From: Amycolatopsis sp. NBC_01488
Lineage (GTDB): Bacteria; Actinomycetota; Actinomycetes; Mycobacteriales; Pseudonocardiaceae
NCBI RefSeq assembly: GCF_036227105.1
Contig: NZ_CP109434.1
Coordinates: 1,926,001 to 1,990,000, forward strand
DNA: 64,000 nt
Reading direction: 5' to 3'
Below the pieces are notes generated by a model, which saw nothing but the letters and a program-made list of their open reading frames with translations, was not told where the DNA came from and did not search any database. Shown one piece after another: positions 16,885 to 25,241 of this stretch. The position numbers and the translations under genes were made by a program. The number at the start of each line of letters is the position of its first letter. The first letter of the stretch is position 1.

Positions 16885-19446
16885 TCAGCGACCGGAGATC
16901 TGGGGGGACGGCGTTCCGTCGAGGAAGGGCAGCAACGCCCTGCCGTCCAGTACCGCGGCGAGCCCGAGCAGGATGCCCGCGCCGCCGGTGGTGACGTCCA
17001 TCGACAACCGCAGGAGCAGGTTGCCGGGGAACGCGAGGCCGTCCTTGTACGGCACGGCGTGCCAGGCCAGCCGGGCCAGGTGCATGTCGACCGCCGCGCG
17101 GACGACCTCGTCCGGGTCCGGGTCCATGGCCAGCGCGGCCAGCAGGCCGGTCCGGCCGAAGAGCAGGCCCGGGAAGACGACGAACTCGCCTCGGCAGGCT
17201 TCGCGCAGCCCCGGACGGCTCTTCAGCGACTCGGCCTCCGGACGGTGCCGTGCGAGCTGTTCGGCGACCATCAGGATCCCGGCGCTGCCGACGCCGACGT
17301 AGGGCAGCGTCCGGCTCTCGCCGTCGCGGACCTGCAGCGATCCGTCGTCCGTGGTGACGCACTCTTCGAGGTCGCGCTGCAGTGCCTGGTCGGCCAGGGA
17401 GAGCCACAGCTGCTCGTGGGTCTGCTCGTACAGGCGGACGAACAGCAGCGCGGGCCCGGACCAGCCGTTGAGCAGCCCGGCGCGGCCGGCCTTCCCGGGC
17501 GGCGTCGCGGTGTCCAGCGCTTCCGCCAGGCGGACCGCGGTGGCGAGCGCCTGCCGGCCGTACTCGTTGTCGCCCCTTCGGGTCGCGAAGTGCAGCTGCG
17601 TCAGCGCGATGCCCGAAAGGCCGCCTTCGAGCGCGTGGTCGGTGGTCTGCGCGACCAGCTGCGCCGACGAGGCCAGCAGCCGGGTCGCGGCGTCGTGGTG
17701 ACCGAAGTTCTCCAGCACGTACGCGATGCCGTGCGTGCCGTCGAAGAAGCCGGGTCGCGGTGGCGGCTCGCGGCGGACCGAGTCGAGCAGCCACCGCTCG
17801 TACTCGGGGAACCGCCCCGCGCCGGACACGTCCAGCGCGTGCAGGACGCCCGCCGCGCCGTTGCCGAAGCACGCGCCGCCGAGCCGGAACTGCTCGATGT
17901 CGCCGGGGAACAGCCGGTCGGTCCGCTGCGGGGTCGCCGACGCCAGGATCGCGGCGGTGACCTGCTTGCGGACGAGTGCCCAGTCCGGGCGTGCGGTGTC
18001 GAGCTCGGTGGTGGTGATCGCCGGACTCGCCGGCTCCGTGCGCGGAGCGAGCCCGGCGACGATCGCGTCGGCGTACCCCTCGGGGACATCGAACGTGCGC
18101 TGTACGAAGTCGGCGTAGCCGCGCAGCTTCGCCGGGGACAGCTCGAGCAGCGTCGTGAGCGGCAGGAAGAACCACAGCCGGAACGCGGCGAGGGCGTACT
18201 CGTCGACCTCGGTGCCCGACCGGTCGGCCGGCGCCCGGAAGCCGGGTGCGCCCAGCGCCGGCCGGTCGCCACCGTCGGCGTCCGCCGCCAGCTCGAAGTC
18301 GATCAGCGAGAGCTCGTCGGTCTCCGGGTCGATCAGGACGTTCTGCGGGTGCAGGTCACCGAAGACGATCCCGCGGCCGTGCACCGCGGCGAGGATCCGC
18401 TCGAGCTTGCCGAGCAGGCCGAGGGCGCGTTCGGTGTAGGCGGCCAGGTCACCGTCGGTGCGGTTGCGCCGGGTCAGCGGGTAGTTGAGCGCGAGCCAGC
18501 CGCCCAGCGGCGTGCCCGGCATGTGCTCCATGGCCAGGTAGTGGTGCTCCCAGACGGTGAACCGCTCGAACGTCCTCGGCACGCCGGGGATGCCGTTCAG
18601 CCGCTCCAGGACCTCGTGTTCACGGCGCAGGCGCTCGACGGCGTCGGTGCGCGTCCGGTCGAGGCCGGCGTGCGGCCTGGCCTCCTTGAGGACGACCTCC
18701 TCGCCGTCGCTCTTGCGGGTGGCCAGGTAGACGCCGCCGCCGTTGGAGAAGTGCAGGGAACTCGTGACCCGGTAGGGGAACTGCGCCGGGTCGCCGGCCT
18801 TTCGCGCGGCGATGCTGGCGGTCAGGCAGGCCGGGATCTTCACCCAGTCGGGCACCGAGAACCGGGGCTCCCGATTATCGGGTACGAGCGTTCCGTCCGG
18901 TTTGCTGATCGCCAGGACGCGCGTGCCGCCGTGCTCCACCCATCGCTCTGCGAAGCCGCCGTAACGGACATACAATGGCCCGCTTCCGTAGCGCAGGTCG
19001 CTCAGGATATAAGCGCCGTGCTCGCCTTCGAGCCGGGCCGCCAGATCTTCGAGAACACGTTCCAGCTCGTCGTCGTCAGCCGGGTAAATGGTGATGAGCT
19101 TGGCGCTGCCGTCACGGGGAGCGTATTTCGAATTCCGAGCGAGCAGGATCATCAGCGAGCGGAGGTGCTTATAGGCGATCCGGTGCTCGATACAGTACTC
19201 GTGCACCTGCACGAGCACGCTGCGGGCGTTGTCCAGACCAGCGGAAACGTGGATTTTCCAACCCTGGCCGGGAAGTTCGCGTCCCTCGGGGCGCAGGGAC
19301 CGCCACACGCCGCGGTCCGCGGTGACCCAGCCATCGGCCGGCATGGGCAGCACCTGGGCGAAATCGTCGGACGGCGCACCGATTTCCTGTTGTTCGTCGT
19401 AGAACAACGGGTCGGCGAAGCAAAATGCTTCGTAGCGCAGATCCAT
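16885..19446 (-). CDS. ramC: Class III lanthionine synthetase LanKC (RamC/AmfT-like)
   Basis: Trifunctional enzyme of 853 residues that phosphorylates Ser/Thr of the precursor, eliminates phosphate and cyclises onto Cys. The N-terminal lyase-like domain (about 1-210) is followed by a Ser/Thr kinase domain (VYLATRKSDGEEVVLKEA near 240, catalytic IVFGDLHPQNVLID near 365, DFELA) and a LanC-like cyclase domain (FGNGAAGVLHAL, DGTHGIAYVLENF, NGWSGPALLF). The zinc-binding Cys-Cys-His set of classical LanC is not seen, as in class III enzymes. The ATG at 19446 has GGAGGG upstream. It is the first gene of the operon, with the precursor 33 bases downstream. Confidence 0.94.
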   Translation of the reverse strand: MDLRYEAFCFADPLFYDEQQEIGAPSDDFAQVLPMPADGWVTADRGVWRSLRPEGRELPGQGWKIHVSAGLDNARSVLVQVHEYCIEHRIAYKHLRSLMILLARNSKYAPRDGSAKLITIYPADDDELERVLEDLAARLEGEHGAYILSDLRYGSGPLYVRYGGFAERWVEHGGTRVLAISKPDGTLVPDNREPRFSVPDWVKIPACLTASIAARKAGDPAQFPYRVTSSLHFSNGGGVYLATRKSDGEEVVLKEARPHAGLDRTRTDAVERLRREHEVLERLNGIPGVPRTFERFTVWEHHYLAMEHMPGTPLGGWLALNYPLTRRNRTDGDLAAYTERALGLLGKLERILAAVHGRGIVFGDLHPQNVLIDPETDELSLIDFELAADADGGDRPALGAPGFRAPADRSGTEVDEYALAAFRLWFFLPLTTLLELSPAKLRGYADFVQRTFDVPEGYADAIVAGLAPRTEPASPAITTTELDTARPDWALVRKQVTAAILASATPQRTDRLFPGDIEQFRLGGACFGNGAAGVLHALDVSGAGRFPEYERWLLDSVRREPPPRPGFFDGTHGIAYVLENFGHHDAATRLLASSAQLVAQTTDHALEGGLSGIALTQLHFATRRGDNEYGRQALATAVRLAEALDTATPPGKAGRAGLLNGWSGPALLFVRLYEQTHEQLWLSLADQALQRDLEECVTTDDGSLQVRDGESRTLPYVGVGSAGILMVAEQLARHRPEAESLKSRPGLREACRGEFVVFPGLLFGRTGLLAALAMDPDPDEVVRAAVDMHLARLAWHAVPYKDGLAFPGNLLLRLSMDVTTGGAGILLGLAAVLDGRALLPFLDGTPSPQISGR

Positions 19447-19892
19447 CGAAGTTACCCTCCGTGCGTTCCCCCGGCCGTCGCGGCTCCGGGACGAGGAATA
19501 TTCCCCCATGCCGGACGGCCCCGCGCCTATCCGCCAACCCGGGGGTTCAACTGGTCTATCCGAGGTAGGCAAAAAGGTCACTTACCAGTCGGTAGCCGAA
19601 CCCAGCGTGATTCTTGGCCGATGGCCAACCACTCTGTCGGGGTGTAACACGAAGCTTTTTACGTCATTCCCGCAGGTCCACACAAGGATCCCCAGAATAA
19701 ACCACCGAATTGGCAGAATGCCATCAAGGCTTTCTGGTGATCATTTTTCCTGGTGTGCGTACACCTCGTTGCTCCGCGGGCTGTCTACTGTGGACGACGC
19801 GGTGGTGCGCGCCACGCCCGCGGGACCTCGGCGAACGGGCCACCCGGTACTACGGAGTAAGTTGGCGGCCGGCGGACCGGAAGGAGGAACGG
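19447..19892. promoter_or_regulatory. Promoter region of the lanthipeptide operon (446 bases, no gene)
   Basis: This divergent intergenic stretch is visibly less GC-rich than its flanks (19565-19760). It contains an inverted repeat TTGGCC-GAT-GGCCAA (19614-19628), a candidate operator. No RamR-type regulator gene is adjacent, so control must come from elsewhere. The minus-strand operon and the plus-strand membrane genes should both be transcribed from here. Confidence 0.5.
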
Positions 19893-20258
19893 GTGATCTT
19901 CGGATTCGCCGTGACGGTCGCCGTGGCGGCCACGCTCGTCGCGCTGTGGAGCTTCGTCCAGTCGGCCCGCAACCGGCTGCCGGACAAACCGCTCCTCGCC
20001 GGGATCGCGGTCGTCGAGGTCCTGCTGGTCGTCCAGCTGGTGATCGGCATCGTGCTGCTCGCCGGCGGCGAGCGGCCGGGCAGCCTGGCGACCTACCTGG
20101 CGTACCTGATCGGCTGCCTGGTCGTGCTGCCCGTGGGCGCCGCCTGGGCACTGGCCGAGCGGAGCCGGTCGAGCACGGCGGTGCTCGGCATCGCCTGCAT
20201 CGCCATCCCGGTGATGGTGCTGCGACTGAACGAGGTGTGGAGTGGAGCAACAGCGTAG
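19893..20258 (+). CDS. Small integral membrane protein (121 aa)
   Basis: Four hydrophobic segments: near 3-22, 38-58 (VVEVLLVVQLVIGIVLLAGG), 68-90 and 97-115. The GTG at 19893 has AAGGAGG eight bases upstream; the open frame upstream of it is not protein-like. The 3' end overlaps the next gene by 17 bases. No catalytic motif is seen. It probably works with its neighbour and possibly with the convergent GT39 gene. Confidence 0.72.
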   Translation: MIFGFAVTVAVAATLVALWSFVQSARNRLPDKPLLAGIAVVEVLLVVQLVIGIVLLAGGERPGSLATYLAYLIGCLVVLPVGAAWALAERSRSSTAVLGIACIAIPVMVLRLNEVWSGATA

Positions 20259-20652
20259 GACGGCCTCCGGCCCCGGACGGGTGCTCGTCGCCGTGTACGC
20301 GATCTTCGCGCTGGCCGCGACGTCGCGGGCCGGCGTCCAGATCGGCACGAAGTTCCATGAGGCGCCGCTGGCCTACCTGCTCTCGGCGTTCGCCGCGGTG
20401 GTCTACATCGTCGCCACGATCGCGCTGGCCCGCCGTGGCGACGCCTGGTGGCGCGTGGCGCTGACGGCCTGCTCGATCGAACTGCTCGGCGTGCTGACCA
20501 TCGGCACGCTCAGCCTGGTCGACGCGGCCGCGTTCCGGCACCCGACCGTCTGGTCGGTCTACGGCGAGGGCTACCTGTTCATCCCGCTGGTGCTGCCGGT
20601 CATCGGCCTGTACTGGCTCCGCCGCACCGCGCCGGCCAAGGTCACTGCCTGA
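20242..20652 (+). CDS. Small integral membrane protein (136 aa)
   Basis: Four predicted membrane helices; a conserved-looking stretch HPTVWSVYGEGYLFIPLVLP lies between helices 3 and 4. The GTG start at 20242 lies inside the end of the previous gene, implying coupling. The stop overlaps the convergent mannosyltransferase gene by 11 bases, so the two mRNAs are complementary at their 3' ends. Function unknown. Confidence 0.75.
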   Translation: MEQQRRTASGPGRVLVAVYAIFALAATSRAGVQIGTKFHEAPLAYLLSAFAAVVYIVATIALARRGDAWWRVALTACSIELLGVLTIGTLSLVDAAAFRHPTVWSVYGEGYLFIPLVLPVIGLYWLRRTAPAKVTA

Positions 20653-22528
20653 CCCCGCAGTCGAACAGCACCCCGGCGGTGGCCGCGTCCGGGCCGATCC
20701 GCGCGGGCGGCACCGGGCGGCAGTGCTTGGCCTCCCAGCCGACGCGCCGGGTCAGCTCGCCCGCGTCGCCCGCCGCGGCGGTGGTCCGCTGCTGCTTCGA
20801 GGCACCGCGGCCGATGTCGACGAACACCAGCGGCAGCAGCACGAACCGCAGTTTCCCGGCCGCCACCCACCGCGGCAGGTCGGCGGCCGAAGGCGCCGGA
20901 TCGAAGCCGAGGTAACCGCCCAGCGGCGCCACGCGCGCGTCGGTGTTCAGCAGGAACGGGTCCGCGCCGTACGTGCCGCCTTCGACGGCCAGTGCGATCT
21001 CGGTGGACGACGTCTGCGCGTACGCGAGGACTTCGCGCTGACCTGGGCTGAGCCGGTACGCGCTGTCGATGAACCGGACGTACCCGGCCTCGGCCGCTTG
21101 GCCCGTGTTGACGCCGACGACCGTGCGCACCGCGTCCGTCGACGACGGGCCGGCGCCCGGGTCGGCGGTCTCCAGCACGCTGACCGGCCGCACCGCGGTG
21201 TCGGCGACGAAGGCCGTGGGACCGGCCACGACGGCGACCAGCCCGATGACGACCGCGGCGCGCGGCGCCCGCAGGAACGCCGCGACGACGGCCAGCAGAG
21301 CAAGCGCGAGCACGGTGTACCGCAGCCACGGGAGCCAGTCCGGCGTCCGGCCGAGCAGGACGTACGCGAGCAGCGCCGTCCCCGCGACCGCGCCCGGCAG
21401 CGCGAACCGGGCCGCTCCGGACGAGCGTTGCCACCGCCAGGCCGTGGCCAGGCCGGCCGCGGCGAGCGCCGCGATCGCCGGCGCGAGCTCCGCGGTGTAG
21501 TAGGCGTGGAAGATGCCGCCGGTGAAGGAGAAGACCGCGGCGCCGACGACGAGCCAGCCGCCCCAGAGCGCCCAGCCCGCCTTCGCGCGCGGCTCGGCAC
21601 CGCGGGCCCGGCACGCGGCGACGACCAGGGATCCCAGCGCGAGCGGCAGCAGCCAAGCGATCTGCCCGCCGACCTCGGTGTCGAACAGCCGCAGCGGACC
21701 CGCGTCACCGCCGAGCGCCGCGCCGATCGTGGCGCCGTAGCCGCCGCCGATCCCGGTCGACCCGCCGACCAGCCGCGTCAAGCCGTTGTAGCCGAAGGCC
21801 AGTTGCCAGACCGAGCCGTCGGTGGTGCTGCCGACGAACGGTTTCGCGCCCGGCCACAGCGTGACGACGACCGGCCACGCCAGCGACACGACCAGCGTCA
21901 CGCCGCCGGCCAGGCCGATCCAGGCCAGCCGGCGTCCCCGCGAACCGGGCGCCGCGATGAAGTACGCCAGCGCCAAGCCGGGCAGCACGATCCACGCGGC
22001 GAGCATCTTCGTCAGGAAACCCAGGCCGACGAACACGCCGGCCCACACGAGCCACCGCGGGTTCTCGACCGCGCGGGTCACGCAGTAGGCGGCGAGCAGC
22101 AGCAGGAGCACCAGGAGGGTGTCCGGCAGGTTGTCGCGGTTGATCGCCGCGGTGACCGGCGTCAGCGCGAACAGCGCCGCCGCGAGCAGAGCAGTCCGGG
22201 GCCCGGCCCAGCGGCGCACCACCCGGTGCAGCACGAACACGGCCGCGACGCCCTCGATGACCTGGACCAGCGCGATCGCCCAGGGGTGGAAGCCGAACAC
22301 GGTCACGCCGAGCGTCTGGGTCCAGAACGCGAGCGGCGGCTTGTCGACCGTGACGACCCCCGCCGGGTCGAAGCCCGCGAAGAAGAAAGCCGAGACGTCG
22401 TGCGCCATCGAGTGCACCGCGGCGGCGTAGTAGGGCTGCAGCGGCCGGCCGGCCGGCGCCCACCCCCACAACGCCGCCGCGACCCCCAGCACCATCCCCA
22501 ACGCGATCCGCTCGGCCCTCGCCGCCAT
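20642..22528 (-). CDS. GT39-family (ArnT/YkcB-like) membrane glycosyltransferase
   Basis: 628-residue polytopic protein of the polyprenol-phosphate sugar transferase family. Early loop motif DPAGVVTVDKPPLAFW contains the essential acidic residue region; NRDNLPDTLLVLLLLLAA is typical of the actinobacterial subgroup. About eleven membrane segments run to residue 440, followed by an external C-terminal domain (about 450-628) of the YkcA/B type. The likely role is transfer of mannose or another sugar to a cell-envelope acceptor. The ATG at 22528 has GAGGGGGAG upstream. Confidence 0.88.
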   Translation of the reverse strand: MAARAERIALGMVLGVAAALWGWAPAGRPLQPYYAAAVHSMAHDVSAFFFAGFDPAGVVTVDKPPLAFWTQTLGVTVFGFHPWAIALVQVIEGVAAVFVLHRVVRRWAGPRTALLAAALFALTPVTAAINRDNLPDTLLVLLLLLAAYCVTRAVENPRWLVWAGVFVGLGFLTKMLAAWIVLPGLALAYFIAAPGSRGRRLAWIGLAGGVTLVVSLAWPVVVTLWPGAKPFVGSTTDGSVWQLAFGYNGLTRLVGGSTGIGGGYGATIGAALGGDAGPLRLFDTEVGGQIAWLLPLALGSLVVAACRARGAEPRAKAGWALWGGWLVVGAAVFSFTGGIFHAYYTAELAPAIAALAAAGLATAWRWQRSSGAARFALPGAVAGTALLAYVLLGRTPDWLPWLRYTVLALALLAVVAAFLRAPRAAVVIGLVAVVAGPTAFVADTAVRPVSVLETADPGAGPSSTDAVRTVVGVNTGQAAEAGYVRFIDSAYRLSPGQREVLAYAQTSSTEIALAVEGGTYGADPFLLNTDARVAPLGGYLGFDPAPSAADLPRWVAAGKLRFVLLPLVFVDIGRGASKQQRTTAAAGDAGELTRRVGWEAKHCRPVPPARIGPDAATAGVLFDCGVRQ

Positions 22529-22541
22529 GTCTCCCCCTCAG

Positions 22542-22557
22542 GTTTCCCCTGGGAAAC
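22542..22557. promoter_or_regulatory. Perfect 16-base palindrome upstream of the glycosyltransferase
   Basis: GTTTCCC-CT-GGGAAAC, 13 bases upstream of the glycosyltransferase start and overlapping the probable 5' untranslated region. Position and symmetry suggest an operator for a dimeric repressor; the binding protein is unknown. Confidence 0.5.
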
Positions 22558-22636
22558 GCTAGGGCGGCACGGCGGCGGAGTCCTCAAGCCCGGGATTGAA
22601 GTGGGCTTCCACCCGTGGGTTGAGCGCGGGACGACG

Positions 22637-23116
22637 TCAGTGCTCGCGAGGCCGGAAGAAGCCGACGAGCGGAGCCGCTTCGAGCGTGCCCCATTCCCCG
22701 TCGACGGCGAACACCGCGATCGCCCCGGTGGGAAACCGGTCGACGGCCCCCGCCCCGGCGAGGCGGTCGGTCAGCTCGCTGACGCTGGGCTCGTGCCCGA
22801 CGAGCGCGAGCCTCGTCACGTCGGACGACGTCCGCCGCGCGACGGCCAGCAGATCGCCGCCGTAGAGCTCGTCGTCGTACCGGACAGGCGGCGGCTCCGG
22901 CAGTTCCCCGGCGACGAGCGCCCACGTCTCCCGCGTCCGCCGGGCGGTGGAGCAGAGAACGAGGCCGGGGACGTGACCGTGCTCGCGAAGCCAGCGTCCG
23001 GCCTTCGGCGCGTCGCGCAGGCCCCGGGGCCCGAGCGGCCGTTCGTGATCGTCGACGCCCTCGGGCCACGCCGACTTGGCGTGCCGCAGGACGACGAGCA
23101 AGCGCTTTCCCGCCAT
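22637..23116 (-). CDS. SixA-type histidine phosphatase
   Basis: 159-residue histidine phosphatase superfamily protein. LVVLRHAKS near the N-terminus carries the catalytic RH pair, STARRTRETW the second Arg, and ALVGHEPSVSEL the second His. This set matches the SixA phosphohistidine phosphatases. The start at 23116 gives the family N-terminus (KRLLVVLRHAKSAWP). It is a monocistronic-looking gene on the minus strand and the last clearly chromosomal gene before the accessory region. Confidence 0.92.
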   Translation of the reverse strand: MAGKRLLVVLRHAKSAWPEGVDDHERPLGPRGLRDAPKAGRWLREHGHVPGLVLCSTARRTRETWALVAGELPEPPPVRYDDELYGGDLLAVARRTSSDVTRLALVGHEPSVSELTDRLAGAGAVDRFPTGAIAVFAVDGEWGTLEAAPLVGFFRPREH

Positions 23117-23128
23117 GCCACCAGTCTT

Positions 23129-23374
23129 TCACGCTCGGTGGACGCCGGTCCCGCCGGCGGGACCGGCGCTCCCGCGCGGCTCTTCAAGGGCCGGTGCTGC
23201 GCACCCGGCCTGGTGTCGCGGCGTCGACACGATCCACGTATTCAGGTTCGTGTCGACGGTACGGGCCGCGGCGTGCCAGCGCTCGATGCGCTCCCGGCTC
23301 ACCGAGATCCGCGGGATGGTCACCTGCTCGCCGTCGACCCGATCACGGCGCAGGCCCTCGAAGGGCTCTTGCAT
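23129..23374 (-). CDS. Possible small ribbon-helix-helix-like protein, uncertain
   Basis: 81 codons on the minus strand, of which the first half (VTIPRISVSRERIERWHAAA, then TVDTNLNTWIVSTP) looks like a short beta strand followed by two helices, as in plasmid RHH proteins. The second half is low-complexity and not convincing. It may be a remnant with a lost C-terminus. It sits 90 bases from the tRNA-Lys attachment scar, so a mobile-element origin is plausible. Confidence 0.35.
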   Translation of the reverse strand: MQEPFEGLRRDRVDGEQVTIPRISVSRERIERWHAAARTVDTNLNTWIVSTPRHQAGCAAPALEEPRGSAGPAGGTGVHRA

Positions 23375-23460
23375 TAACCGTCAGACCCCAATTCTGGGGA
23401 TGACCCGGGGAGCCGATCTTGACCAGTAGCGACCAGTAAGCCGCTGACCAGGGAGTTGAG

Positions 23461-23505
23461 TGGGCCGCCTGGGGCTCGAACCCAGAACCTACGGATTAAA
23501 AGTCT
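23461..23505 (-). other. 3' half of tRNA-Lys(TTT): attachment-site scar
   Basis: Read on the minus strand, 45 bases reproduce a tRNA-Lys from the anticodon loop (CTTTTAATC) through a perfect T-arm (CTGGG-TTCGAGC-CCCAG) to the acceptor strand GCGGCCC and discriminator A, with no encoded CCA. The 5' half is absent: the sequence beyond 23505 does not fold as D-arm and acceptor. This is the duplicated core left by site-specific integration into tRNA-Lys. The intact tRNA copy is not in the window. Confidence 0.85.
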
Positions 23506-23525
23506 ACGGGAAACCAATGTCGGCG

Positions 23526-23616
23526 AGTGTCGCCAAATGCCGCCCTGTGCCAACAAATGCAGGTCAGCCGACATCTTTGCCACTTTTCAGTGTCGCGGAG
23601 TGTCGCCCAGTGTCAG
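23526..23616 (+). repeat. Phased AGTGTCGC repeats beside the attachment scar
   Basis: AGTGTCGC occurs at 23526-23533, 23589-23596 and 23599-23606, and AGTGTCAG at 23609-23616. The last three start exactly 10 bases apart, one helical turn. Such arrays next to att cores are typical arm-type sites for tyrosine recombinases or excisionases; the function here is inferred. The rest of 23506-23804 holds no credible gene. Confidence 0.65.
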
Positions 23617-23804
23617 GCTCTACTTCGGCAACGGAGCCCCATCGGAGACGCACTACCCAAGATTCTGGGCCATTGCGGACCCACCGTCAATCATCCAAAG
23701 GCGACATGTTGTACACCGCTGATCACGAGCGACAGCAACCCAAGGGTGGCGTTGAAGCTCACAGCCGGCAGCCGTCCGACCACACCCGCCAACCTCTCGC
23801 CCTC

Positions 23805-25241
23805 TTAGTACGGCAGCCGCAGTGTGTGATCTAGCGGCGTGTCGTGGGTATGAAGACGGCCACCGCGTGATCGACTTCAAGGTGTGTTGGATCTCGAAGA
23901 GGACGCGGTGGCCGCGTCGTGGACTGTAGTAGATGATCGGCTCGCTCGGTGGCAGGCCGGGTTCGACGACGCGTTCGCGCTGGTGGCGGGTCGTTTCGCG
24001 CAAGCGGGCTCGCGCCGTCGAGCCCGGATGTATGTGCTGGGGCTGCTGTCGGGCGCGGAGCGGAAGAACTCGTGGACGCTGGCCGAGCAGGCTGGTGACC
24101 TGACCCCGGACGGCATGCAGCGGCTGCTGAACTTCTACCGGTGGGACGCCGACGCTGCTCGTGACGACGTCCGCTCCTATGTGCTGGACAATCTTGGTGA
24201 CCGCGGCGGGATCGCGGTGGTTGATGAGACTGGTTTTCTGAAGAAGGGCACCAAATCCGCCGGGGTGCAGCGGCAGTACTCCGGGACCGCCGGGCGGATC
24301 GAGAACTGCCAGCTCGGAGTGTTCTTGACCTACGTCTCGGCCAAGGGCCGGGCGTTGATCGACCGCGAGCTCTACCTCCCGGTGTCCTGGACCGATGATC
24401 GGGAACGCTGCGCGGAAGCCGGAATCGGTCCGGAGGTCGAGTTCGCGACCAAACCCCAGCTCGCTCAGCGGATGCTGGAACGGCTGCTCGACGCTGGTTC
24501 CGACATCGAGTGGTTCACCGCTGACGAGGCCTACGGCGACAACCCCGGCCTGCGAGACTGGTGCGAACAGGCCGGACTGAACTACGTCATGGCCATCTCG
24601 TGTGACCATCGCTTCGACACCCCGGCCGGGACGTTGCGGGCCGACGCACTCGCCGCCGCGGCACCACGCAAGGGCTGGCAACGCCTCTCGGCTGGGATCG
24701 GCAGCAAAGGGCACCGGCTCTACGACTGGCTGCTGCTCGACCCCGGCACCGCCGGCGGCCGGCAGCTGCTGGTTCGCCGCTCGATCAGCAAGCCCACCGA
24801 GCTGGCCTACTACATCTGCTACTCCACCTACCCGGTGCCGGTCGCCGAACTCGTCCGGGTCGCCGGATCCCGGTGGGCGGTCGAGGAAACGTTCCAGTTC
24901 GCCAAGAACGAGACCGGACTGGATCACTACCAGGTCCGCAAATACGACGCCTGGTACCGGCATATCACCCTGTCCATGCTCGCCGCCGCGTTCCTCGCCG
25001 TCACCGCCCACACCGAACGCGCCCGGGACGAAAAAGGGGCACCGCTGCAGAAACAGCGGACCTGATCCCGTTATCCTGCAACGAAATTAGACGACTCTGG
25101 TCCACCCTCAACGACCCCGCCCACCCACCCGGGCACGCCGATCACTGGTCACACTGGCGACGACGCCACCAAACCCGCGCCCGCCACAGCCACTACCAGC
25201 GACAACGCACCAAACATCCCACACTGCGGCTGCCGTACTAA
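23805..25241 (+). mobile_element. IS701-family insertion sequence
   Basis: Element of 1437 bases bounded by perfect 22-base inverted repeats (23805-23826 and 25220-25241), beginning TTAGTACGGC. It contains one transposase frame plus an out-of-phase 3' segment. No matching direct repeat is seen at its borders (CTCT left, CCGC right). It is inserted against the 5' end of an IS3-type orfB, which it truncates. Confidence 0.93.
23884..25065 (+). CDS. IS701-family DDE transposase (C-terminus out of frame)
   Basis: 393 residues with VDETGFLKKG (first catalytic Asp), WFTADEAYGDN (second) and RWAVEETFQFAKNETGLDHYQVR (Glu region), all characteristic of IS701. The frame stops at TGA 25065. The usual C-terminal segment (DLIPLSCNEIRRL through HWSHWRRRHQ) continues in the -1 frame up to 25241, ending in the right inverted repeat. 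The switch point is GAA-AAA-GGG-GCA near 25031-25042. This is either a one-base mutation or a frameshift site; the GTG start at 23884 is fixed by family similarity. Confidence 0.9.
   Translation: MLDLEEDAVAASWTVVDDRLARWQAGFDDAFALVAGRFAQAGSRRRARMYVLGLLSGAERKNSWTLAEQAGDLTPDGMQRLLNFYRWDADAARDDVRSYVLDNLGDRGGIAVVDETGFLKKGTKSAGVQRQYSGTAGRIENCQLGVFLTYVSAKGRALIDRELYLPVSWTDDRERCAEAGIGPEVEFATKPQLAQRMLERLLDAGSDIEWFTADEAYGDNPGLRDWCEQAGLNYVMAISCDHRFDTPAGTLRADALAAAAPRKGWQRLSAGIGSKGHRLYDWLLLDPGTAGGRQLLVRRSISKPTELAYYICYSTYPVPVAELVRVAGSRWAVEETFQFAKNETGLDHYQVRKYDAWYRHITLSMLAAAFLAVTAHTERARDEKGAPLQKQRT

Noticed and set aside
23456..23834. Plus-strand frames over the attachment scar (starting near 23456 and 23460)
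   Set aside because: The GLEPRTYGLK and GARTQNLRIKS readings are translations of the tRNA-Lys 3' half, a known annotation artefact.
23805..25241. CRISPR-like or direct repeat interpretation of the 22-base end sequences
   Set aside because: The two copies are inverted and border a transposase, so they are IS ends; no repeat-spacer array exists in the window.
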